Source: a virus. Taken from it: a stretch of DNA of 35,079 bases. The notes beneath the pieces are model-generated. The model had not been told where the DNA came from, did not search any database, and was given only the letters and a program-made list of their open reading frames with translations. The position numbers and the translations under genes were made by a program. The DNA is taken from positions 1 through 35,079 of the IMG/VR virus record IMGVR_UViG_3300009151_000204; one strand, given 5' to 3'. This document shows, one piece after another, positions 28,113 through 35,079 of this stretch (the stretch's first letter is position 1; each line of letters begins with the position of its first letter).

Positions 28113-31100
28113 GTGACATTCAATCCAATTTCAAGAGCTAAACTCGGCGTAGCTGCAGACGACCCATTTTTTGATGATGATGCAGCGGCAAAGATGTACC
28201 ACGAGATTAGCAAAATGGATCAAGATGAAGCCACTGTTTTGCTGCAGATGGCTGCTTTTCACGTTGCAGCAAGAGACCTTACCCGCTACGGCGAAGTCAT
28301 TGAGGCTGGATACAACAAAGAGATTGCCAAGCGCGCAGAACGCGTAAAAGGCACACTTACTCGCAATCTAATTTCAAAGGGAAAAGACCCCGCACCATAT
28401 CTTGCCTATTTAGACGAAATCTCCAAAGCCGTTGATCCAATCACTGATTGGGATATATCTAATAGAGTAAAGCGACAGTTGCGCGATCCAGGTGGACGTT
28501 TCCGCGTCATGACTCACAAAATTGAGCCAAATATTCTTGATAAACCCATCAGAGCGGGAGAAGCGCAAAAACTTGGTATCCCAAAGCCATCTAGGGCTGG
28601 AGGAACTGATAAAGGTGTGCGTCTAGACGATGCTGCCAATAAGAAGTTTCAAGGCGATTACTATCAAGTATCTAATCTTTTAAAAACCATCCAAAATGAT
28701 CCAATTACAGCTAAGGGCGCAGTCGTAACCCTTAATTACACGGATGGTACGACTGATCAATTCCTGACTACTGAGGGACAAGACAAATTAAAAGATAAGT
28801 TTGCGGGAGAGAAATACGCAACCGGCAATCGTGTAGCCTCTGTAGACTTAAGTTTCTTGCGAGAAGATAACCCTCAAATCGACCTCATGTCAGCAATGGG
28901 AGTTCCCGGTGGCGGTATGAGAAATCAAGCTATTAATTACATGTCAAACGTCAACGGTCAAGATAAAGCTTTGGTTGATTACGGCACTAGCATGAATTCA
29001 TATAGAGACACAGACGTATTAAACCCAGCAGACCGTGCCTACAGAAGACTTGGTGCGACGGCAAATCTTCTTTCTAACATACTTCCGGACTCTGCAATTA
29101 AGACTCAACTTGCTCTTAACGCTGCCAAATGGGCAGGATTTAACGCCACTGAGGTTGAACGTGTTATAGGACCGGGAGCACGTAAAGTGGCTTACCGATA
29201 CCGAGGCATCGAAAAAGCTCCTAATCCTGGGCTACAAAAAACTATTGACGCCTATATTGCTGGAACCAAGGGTAATAAGGACAAGGCTAGAGATATTCTC
29301 ATTAACGGTTCCAATGTTGAAATGGCCACAAACAATGGAGTTCGTCAAGAATTCAAGGAAAGCCCAATCATTCAGTACTTGGTTAAAGATCTTCCAAAGA
29401 AAGAATTGGTAAACCTTCAGACTAAATCGGGAGCGATGCCACCCTCACGTGGATATATTATTGATCGCAACGGAAAGATTATTACTGAAGCTGCCGGCTA
29501 CGGAGATGACCATTATCTTCCGTTTAACCTAAAAAACATCTCAAAGCTAAAAGGCGGAGAATACGTACGTACGCGTACGCTAGGTGGACCTACTACAGAA
29601 GACATCTACGCAGGCCTCATTTCTGGTGCTCGTAGCGTCACCGTTGTATCGCGCTCAGGTATCTACACCGTAGAGTTTGATGAAGCTTTCCGTGGATCGC
29701 GTCGCTATAACGATAAGGCCGCTCGTATGGTTGGCCGTTATGGAATGATTCTTGATGCCGTTAAGAGCGGAGATGTAACTCTCGAAACGGTACCTGGCGA
29801 CAGAATCGAAGAACTCAAATCTGAGGCATTCCGACTATACCCAGACGAAACCAGCGAAGGCTATGCGAGAGAACTTAATAGATTAAAGAAAGTTGAAGAA
29901 TCTAATCCTCGCATGTCGCAGACGCGTTTGGACGAGACCGCCAGAGAATTCCTTCGCACAGTAGCTTCGCGCCAGAAGACCAGAGATGGCTCTGAAATGA
30001 CCTATGACGAAATGGTTGCAGGTCTTATCAATAGAGACGTAGCAACACAGGTCGCGGAAGACACAGCATGGCTGGGTGGCATTCAAGGGGCACCTACTGG
30101 AACCATTGAAGCTAACGCTAGAGAAATGATTGCTACCAAATACAAGAACCCAGAAGCAATTATTAATACCATTGGTCTAGACGACGAATATAACAAATTC
30201 TTTGAAACCCAGATGAAAACCTATAAGGCTTCGCAAGCACCATTGCGCCTAGACGGTCCGGGATATGCTTTTGCACTTGACGCAATGAAAGAACAATTCC
30301 CTTATTACATTAAGAGCATCAAATATCGCCAGCTTAATCAGTCGGACGCTGATACTCGCAGGGACGTTGGTTATGTTAAACCTAATTTCACGCGTCCAGA
30401 AGGTGTTCAGGCTGGATACTACGATGCTTCAATTAATGGATCAAAGAAGATTAGCGCTGACCGTCTTAACTATCAAAACCTAAGAGTGGTGGGAACTTAC
30501 GATAGATCTGGCGGACAACAGCCCGTAGATTACAATCCCCCTGCAAATCGTAGAGCAGAAACGAACAACGGTAATGAGGACAAAAACGTTGGATTTGGGG
30601 ATACCAGAACACCAAACAGTAATCCGGAAACAAAAAAGAATTCAGCAAAAGACGTAAGAGAAATGTTCCAAAAACGTACTGCTACCGACAGAAACTATAA
30701 TTCTCCTAAATTTGGCGTGGTTGCTAGCGGGTCAGAACTCGATGTGCACTTCAAAGCAGCTTTTCCATTTACCTTTGGCATGACTCCTACAGAATTTGAT
30801 GAAGCTTGGGACGACAATCCAGACATGGTTGAAGCTTCAATGAAAAGAGAAATTGCTCAGTTGAGAGAGTTCTTCACTCTAGGAAACAGCGAATCTGCCA
30901 AGTTATTTGCCTTTAACAATGGTGGAAATGTGCCAATCATGAAATATGACAGACTAAACCCACCGTTGTCTGAAATTCTAAAAGGATCAAAATTTGACTT
31001 TGGCGACCCTCTGTTTATGCCTGGAATTGAATCCGACAGAATTAAAGCAAAACTTGAAACTGATCCAAATCTAGCTGGCGCCAAGGCTAAAATTGTAGGA

Positions 31101-31511
31101 GCACTAGAAGCGGCTAAAATGCCTAAAGAGATGCTTACCGAGCCAACACCAGAATTGGTAAGGGCGATTAAAGAAATAGTGAACCAACAGGTAAAAAATG
31201 TTCAAGCAATCAAAACAGACCAGGAGAGCACTGGTATGAAAGTTTACGGCCCAGAACGTTTAACGCAAGAAGCAAATTCCTTGGCCGATTTAACCAAAGT
31301 ATGGCAACTTACGGACAATTATGTCCAGTCTGTAATAACAGAGGCCAAAACTGCTCGTGAGCGTCAAATGATTGAGTCTGGGGCGGGTTCCGGTCCGCGG
31401 GTTATTGGCTTGAATGTAAATGACGAAGATGCTATGAATAAAATTATTGAAGCCTTTGGACTTCCTAAGAATAAGGTTATTGACGAAAACGGAAACTACG
31501 TAGATGTCTGA
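28113..31511 (+). CDS. Large protein of unknown function, 1132 aa
   Basis: The start is GTG 28113 with AGGAG six to seven bases upstream; a TTG at 28095 lies before that site. The protein is soluble, charged and without membrane helices or cysteine clusters. The first 150 residues are helical. A middle section (430-560) is beta-rich (SRGYIIDRNGKIITEAAG, ISGARSVTVVSRSGIYTVEF). A disordered linker rich in Asn, Pro and Arg lies near 780-850, followed by a helical C-terminus. It lies between head and fibre genes, so a structural or injected virion protein is likely. Confidence 0.7.
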   Translation: MTFNPISRAKLGVAADDPFFDDDAAAKMYHEISKMDQDEATVLLQMAAFHVAARDLTRYGEVIEAGYNKEIAKRAERVKGTLTRNLISKGKDPAPYLAYLDEISKAVDPITDWDISNRVKRQLRDPGGRFRVMTHKIEPNILDKPIRAGEAQKLGIPKPSRAGGTDKGVRLDDAANKKFQGDYYQVSNLLKTIQNDPITAKGAVVTLNYTDGTTDQFLTTEGQDKLKDKFAGEKYATGNRVASVDLSFLREDNPQIDLMSAMGVPGGGMRNQAINYMSNVNGQDKALVDYGTSMNSYRDTDVLNPADRAYRRLGATANLLSNILPDSAIKTQLALNAAKWAGFNATEVERVIGPGARKVAYRYRGIEKAPNPGLQKTIDAYIAGTKGNKDKARDILINGSNVEMATNNGVRQEFKESPIIQYLVKDLPKKELVNLQTKSGAMPPSRGYIIDRNGKIITEAAGYGDDHYLPFNLKNISKLKGGEYVRTRTLGGPTTEDIYAGLISGARSVTVVSRSGIYTVEFDEAFRGSRRYNDKAARMVGRYGMILDAVKSGDVTLETVPGDRIEELKSEAFRLYPDETSEGYARELNRLKKVEESNPRMSQTRLDETAREFLRTVASRQKTRDGSEMTYDEMVAGLINRDVATQVAEDTAWLGGIQGAPTGTIEANAREMIATKYKNPEAIINTIGLDDEYNKFFETQMKTYKASQAPLRLDGPGYAFALDAMKEQFPYYIKSIKYRQLNQSDADTRRDVGYVKPNFTRPEGVQAGYYDASINGSKKISADRLNYQNLRVVGTYDRSGGQQPVDYNPPANRRAETNNGNEDKNVGFGDTRTPNSNPETKKNSAKDVREMFQKRTATDRNYNSPKFGVVASGSELDVHFKAAFPFTFGMTPTEFDEAWDDNPDMVEASMKREIAQLREFFTLGNSESAKLFAFNNGGNVPIMKYDRLNPPLSEILKGSKFDFGDPLFMPGIESDRIKAKLETDPNLAGAKAKIVGALEAAKMPKEMLTEPTPELVRAIKEIVNQQVKNVQAIKTDQESTGMKVYGPERLTQEANSLADLTKVWQLTDNYVQSVITEAKTARERQMIESGAGSGPRVIGLNVNDEDAMNKIIEAFGLPKNKVIDENGNYVDV

Positions 31512-31863
31512 TATTAAGGTATATAACGTTAGATTCGCTAAAGGTGCTACTTGGAAGCTTGCCTTTACATGGTATGACAAAAACGCAACAACTGGGGTAA
31601 AGACGGCAAAGAACCTAACTGGATACACTGCAAAACTGCAAATTAGACGTTCTGGTACAGCCATTTTAACGACCAGTACAGCGCTTAACACTATTACCCT
31701 AGGTGGAACTGCTGGAACGGTAGTTTCAATCGCTTCAGCAACCCTTACAGGGGCTTGTGACGCAGGTTCTGCGGAGTGGGCTATTGAACTAACCTCCAGC
31801 GGAGGTGAAGTTACAGAGGTGCTTCGTGGTCAAGCAATGATTGAACCGGAGATTGTAGTTTGA
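31504..31863 (+). CDS. BppU-like N-terminal-domain protein, 119 aa
   Basis: The pattern FAKGATWKLAFTWYD, LTGYTAKLQIRRSG, then SIASATLTGACDAGSAEWAIELT and VLRGQAMIEPEIVV matches the beta-sandwich found at the N-terminus of baseplate upper proteins and many fibre-associated proteins. It probably attaches the following collagen-like fibre to the virion. It overlaps the upstream gene by 8 bases and the next start (TTGA) by 4. Confidence 0.7.
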   Translation: MSDIKVYNVRFAKGATWKLAFTWYDKNATTGVKTAKNLTGYTAKLQIRRSGTAILTTSTALNTITLGGTAGTVVSIASATLTGACDAGSAEWAIELTSSGGEVTEVLRGQAMIEPEIVV

Positions 31864-33782
31864 TTGAAGTAATCGAGATTGAGGTAAACCCTACTGTCGT
31901 AGAGGTAATAGGAACAAATTCTTCTGTAGAGATTACAGAAGAGATGTTTGTAATCGAGACCTCTGGTGTTGGCATTCAGGGTATTGATGGACCACAGGGT
32001 GCAACGGGTTCGTCAGGTCCTGCTAACACTTTATCTGTTGGTACCGTCACTGTGGGTGCGGCGGCGGCAAGTATTACTGGCACTGCTCCGACACAAACTT
32101 TAAATCTTGTTTTGCAGACTGGTCCGCAAGGAACTAATGGTTCTCAGGGTGCACAAGGCGCACAGGGCGCACAAGGTGCACAGGGCGCAACAGGTTCAAC
32201 AGGTGCAACAGGTGTTGGATATTCTGGGGTTGTTTCAACTAGCGCAATCACCATTGGAACGGGAATCAAAACTTTCAGCTTGACGGGTGGAAATGCTGGC
32301 GCGTTCATTACTGGCCAACGAATCCGCGCGATTCATAGTGAGACACCAACTTATTGGATGGAAGGTTACGCCAATTACATTGGTGGTGGAACTTTAATTC
32401 TGACAGTTGATGTGATTGCAGGTAGTGGTTCACACAACAACTGGAACTTTGGCATCGCTGGCCAGGTTGGTTCACAAGGTGCAACTGGGCCACAAGGTGC
32501 ACAAGGTGCACAGGGTAGTCAGGGTGCGGCTTCTACTGTTGCAGGTCCACAGGGTGCACAGGGTTCCGCTGGCGCACAAGGTGCTGCTGGAACGAACGGC
32601 ACTAATGGTTCTCAAGGTGCACAAGGTGCACAGGGCTCTGCGGGCACTAACGGAACTAACGGTTCTCAAGGTTTCCAAGGTGCTCAAGGGTCTCAAGGTA
32701 ATCAAGGCGCACAAGGCGCACAAGGTGCTACTCCTGCTCTAGGTTCCGCTACACCATTGGCTGTCAGCACAGCCGCCGTTGGTACTGCAACAAATGCTTC
32801 GCATGAAGACCACATTCACCCAACAACTAACTTGGCGCTACTTAACGCGGCTAATGCGTTCACTGTTGGCGGTCATGTAATCCCTGCGGAAAATACTTCA
32901 ACAGTGAACTTGATTTTGAAACTCAACGGCGCAGTTGGCAGTGGCATTGACCCGCTTCGGATTCAAACTAGCGGTGGAACAACACTTGGTTACATCAACA
33001 ACTATGGTGGTTTTTACGGAGCAGCATTTGGACCCGCTAATCAAACTGGCGGATTCATTACAACTGCCAACTCGTCAACCGTTTCCATAGCAACAAATGT
33101 GACAACCACTGTTCCGCTTACCGTCAAGGGTGCAGCGTCTCAGACAGCCAATTTGCAATCTTGGACAAACTCCGCGGGAACAGTTCTTGCCTACATTGAC
33201 TCGGCTGGCAACACAAACTTCAGCGGCTCAGGTTCATGGGTTCAATCATCCACAGGTAAAGCCGCTTTTATTGTAAACTCTGCCACAGCAATTCCTCTCA
33301 CCGCCAAAGGTGCGTCTGGTCAATCCGCCAACTTGCAAGAATGGCAAAATAGTGCTGGAACAGTGCTGGCTTATATTGACTCGGCTGGTGTTCAATATGT
33401 TCAATCAGGTTTGTATGTTGGTTTGTATCCCGCTGGAACCCGCGCCGCTATCACTACTGGTTCGGCAGCAACCATCGGACTCATAGTTCGTGGTGTTGTG
33501 TCCCAGACGGCTAACTTGCAAGAATGGCAAAACTCTAGCGGAACTGTGCTTACCTCTGTAAATGCTTACGGTTCCGTAGGTATTGTTGGAACCGCGTTTA
33601 CATCTAGCGCACAGTTATTTATTCGTACTGGAGCAGCGTCATATGTTGGTGCTGCTATTAGAGGTGAAGTCTCTCAAACAGGCGACTTGCAACAATGGCA
33701 AAATAGTGGTGGAACTGTGTTGGCAAAGGTAGACTCTGCGGGTGCTTTTCAAGCAGTAACCATTGACGGCGGAAGCGCCTAA
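31860..33782 (+). CDS. Collagen-like fibre protein with C-terminal repeats, 640 aa
   Basis: Begins with TTG, whose TTGA overlaps the upstream stop; no ATG fits. Three collagen-like blocks of Gly-X-Y triplets, mostly GAQ, GSQ and GPQ, flank a beta domain (about 115-200). The C-terminal 250 residues hold four copies of a repeat built on SQTANLQEWQNSAGTVLAYI, typical of phage fibres. Glutamine replaces proline in the Y position, so stability would come from glutamine contacts rather than hydroxyproline. Likely receptor-binding or side fibre. Confidence 0.82.
   Translation: MIEVIEIEVNPTVVEVIGTNSSVEITEEMFVIETSGVGIQGIDGPQGATGSSGPANTLSVGTVTVGAAAASITGTAPTQTLNLVLQTGPQGTNGSQGAQGAQGAQGAQGATGSTGATGVGYSGVVSTSAITIGTGIKTFSLTGGNAGAFITGQRIRAIHSETPTYWMEGYANYIGGGTLILTVDVIAGSGSHNNWNFGIAGQVGSQGATGPQGAQGAQGSQGAASTVAGPQGAQGSAGAQGAAGTNGTNGSQGAQGAQGSAGTNGTNGSQGFQGAQGSQGNQGAQGAQGATPALGSATPLAVSTAAVGTATNASHEDHIHPTTNLALLNAANAFTVGGHVIPAENTSTVNLILKLNGAVGSGIDPLRIQTSGGTTLGYINNYGGFYGAAFGPANQTGGFITTANSSTVSIATNVTTTVPLTVKGAASQTANLQSWTNSAGTVLAYIDSAGNTNFSGSGSWVQSSTGKAAFIVNSATAIPLTAKGASGQSANLQEWQNSAGTVLAYIDSAGVQYVQSGLYVGLYPAGTRAAITTGSAATIGLIVRGVVSQTANLQEWQNSSGTVLTSVNAYGSVGIVGTAFTSSAQLFIRTGAASYVGAAIRGEVSQTGDLQQWQNSGGTVLAKVDSAGAFQAVTIDGGSA
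32116..32736 (+). repeat. Collagen-like triplet repeat, first fibre gene
   Basis: The 9-base unit GGTGCACAA and its variants are repeated in tandem in two main blocks (about 32116-32210 and 32450-32736). The repeats encode Gly-Ala-Gln and Gly-Ser-Gln triplets. The repeated DNA also appears in the second fibre gene and could support recombination or length change. Confidence 0.8.
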
Positions 33783-33800
33783 TAACCTTAAGGAAAAATA

Positions 33801-34028
33801 ATGGCAATTGATTTCTCAACCCTATTAACAACTGAGCAAAAGCGTTCCGTACTTACTGCCCGTGTAGAGCAGTTTGCTAATGAAGGCTACCAGCACACCC
33901 TCAACAAACAAATCTCTGAATCTGTTGGAGATGCCGAAGGTGTGGCTGCTTCTGACGCCGCTATTGCAACCATCTCAGCAGCGATTGAAATCCATCAGGC
34001 AGAACTCGCTGCCCTACCAGCGGAGTAA
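33801..34028 (+). CDS. Small fibre-region protein, 75 aa
   Basis: Starts MAIDFSTLLTTEQKRSVL after AAGGAAAAA. It is all-helical (VLTARVEQFANEGYQHTLN, AIATISAAIEIHQAELAAL), acidic and cysteine-free. Similar short helical proteins lie between fibre genes in actinophages. A fibre-assembly or chaperone role is plausible but unproven. Confidence 0.65.
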   Translation: MAIDFSTLLTTEQKRSVLTARVEQFANEGYQHTLNKQISESVGDAEGVAASDAAIATISAAIEIHQAELAALPAE

Positions 34029-34032
34029 TTAA

Positions 34033-35079
34033 ATGGCAGTCAAGACGACCATCCAGACACGTAGAGATACCGCTGCCAACTGGACTTCAACCAACCCCAC
34101 ATTAGCGGCTGGTGAAATTGGCTACGAGACAGATACCCACACTTTTAAGATCGGTACTGGCTCTACGGCGTGGACTTCTTTGGCTTATCAAAATACGACT
34201 GGTGCTCAAGGTCCACAGGGTTATCAGGGTGCTACTGGTGCTCAAGGACCACAAGGCTATCAAGGTTCTATTGGAAATCAAGGTTCTCAGGGATTTCAAG
34301 GCTACCAAGGTTCGACCGGCACCAATGGTGCACAAGGTTCACAAGGTTCACAAGGTTCACAAGGTGCACAAGGCGCACAGGGTTTTCAAGGTGCTCAAGG
34401 TTTTCAAGGTTCAACAGGAACTGGATCACAGGGCGCACAAGGCGCACAAGGTTCAGCTGGTACCAACGGAACCAACGGAACCAACGGTGCGCAAGGTGCA
34501 CAAGGTTCTCAAGGTTCTCAAGGTTCTCAAGGTTACAAATCAGGCTTGCGTTATGCTTGGCAAACGCAAGCAGACTACAGTTCAAACGCTGGTGTTTATG
34601 CTGGTGGGTACATTGCTCCGAGTAGTGATGCCAGTTGGGCTGCAATCACAAGCCTTCTTATTGGTCGAGAAGACCAGTTTGCAAACAATCAAGCCGCTTA
34701 CATTCAACTTTTCAACAGTGTTGTCGGTCCCAAAAAGGGACAGATTGTTCTCAAAGGTGATTCAAACTCCAGCACATCGTGGGCTTCGTTCAATGTCACT
34801 GGAACAATAACTCAAGACTCAGATGGCTATGTGATTTGGTATGTAGTACCTGTCACCTATGTCAGTTCAGGATCAACTTTCTCGTCAGCCAACAAAGTTC
34901 AAATAGATTTCATGCTGGCTGGCGACAATGGCGCAAGTCTTCTTTACGCCAATAGGTCGCAGCGTTACTACCCTGTACAAAACTGGGGTGCTCTTGCAGG
35001 TTCAACTCAGGCTCTTGCCGCTGACCGAATGGTCGCTGTTCCGTTCTTGACAGGAAACGCATCACTAAGCATTGACAGA
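34033..35079 (+). CDS. Collagen-like tail fibre, partial (C-terminus beyond the right edge)
   Basis: The frame is open from ATG 34033 to the window end, 349 visible residues. The first 55 residues match a phage fibre attachment domain: IQTRRDTAANWTS, LAAGEIGYETDT and FKIGTGSTAWTSL. About 35-40 Gly-X-Gln-type triplets follow, then a beta-rich head beginning near SGLRYAWQTQADYSSNAG. It is a second adhesin beside the 31860 fibre. GGAG precedes the start. Overlapping frames here rich in KVHKVH are shadows of the repeat. Confidence 0.85.
   Translation, partial: MAVKTTIQTRRDTAANWTSTNPTLAAGEIGYETDTHTFKIGTGSTAWTSLAYQNTTGAQGPQGYQGATGAQGPQGYQGSIGNQGSQGFQGYQGSTGTNGAQGSQGSQGSQGAQGAQGFQGAQGFQGSTGTGSQGAQGAQGSAGTNGTNGTNGAQGAQGSQGSQGSQGYKSGLRYAWQTQADYSSNAGVYAGGYIAPSSDASWAAITSLLIGREDQFANNQAAYIQLFNSVVGPKKGQIVLKGDSNSSTSWASFNVTGTITQDSDGYVIWYVVPVTYVSSGSTFSSANKVQIDFMLAGDNGASLLYANRSQRYYPVQNWGALAGSTQALAADRMVAVPFLTGNASLSIDR
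34200..34540 (+). repeat. Collagen-like triplet repeat, second fibre gene
   Basis: Tandem 9-base units (GGTTCACAA, GGTGCACAA, GGTTTTCAA and variants) encode Gly-Ser-Gln, Gly-Ala-Gln, Gly-Phe-Gln and Gly-Tyr-Gln. The aromatic X residues (F and Y) distinguish this block from the one in the first fibre gene. Confidence 0.8.

Noticed and set aside
32416-32742. Open frames rich in KVH/LVH repeats across the collagen-like DNA (also 34112-34810, 34268-34645)
   Set aside because: They are out-of-frame or antisense readings of the Gly-X-Gln repeats. The in-frame reading gives recognisable fibre domains.

Overview
The window is a stretch of a tailed double-stranded DNA phage genome. It carries terminase, portal and fibre genes, a full set of replication genes and a lysis cassette. 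Four things point to an actinobacterial host: a WhiB-family iron-sulphur regulator, a secreted lytic-transglycosylase-like protein of actinobacterial type, a DUF732-type lipoprotein, and several small families common in actinophages. The DNA is AT-rich, AGA codons are frequent, and the phage encodes its own tRNA-Arg(TCT). A low-GC host such as a freshwater actinobacterium would fit, but that is inference.

The genome splits near 8.3-8.8 kb. Everything to the left is on the minus strand: small, tightly packed genes, mostly of unknown function, plus a partial AAA+ ATPase at the left edge, a lipoprotein, two tiny membrane-type proteins, a secreted muralytic enzyme and the tRNA. This arm has sigma70-like promoters and an unusual number of terminator-like hairpins. 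In four places the order is promoter, hairpin or terminator, ribosome-binding site, gene.

Everything to the right is on the plus strand. From 8.8 to 16.9 kb lies the replication module: DnaB-like helicase, FmdB-like zinc ribbon, a hydrophobic micropeptide, CHC2/TOPRIM primase, a MerR-like DNA-binding protein, a single-stranded-DNA-binding protein, a DnaE-type polymerase, an HNH nuclease and a Cas4/RecB-like nuclease. A compact three-way-junction RNA sits directly in front of the polymerase start. From 17.0 to 19.5 kb come small membrane proteins, an HslV-like Ntn hydrolase and an M23 peptidase, which look like a lysis or late-switch cassette. From 19.5 to 22.3 kb come a small HTH protein, a metallophosphoesterase, a RuvC-like resolvase, WhiB and a probable small terminase. 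From 22.4 kb onward is the virion module: a C1q-like fibre or decoration protein, large terminase, portal, two proteins sharing an N-terminal motif, a 1132-residue unknown protein, a BppU-like domain protein, two collagen-like fibre proteins (the second runs off the right edge) and a small protein between them. No major capsid or tail-tube gene was recognised here.

Many neighbouring genes overlap by 1-4 bases (ATGA, GTGA, TAATG), so translation in the rightward module is probably coupled along long polycistronic messages.
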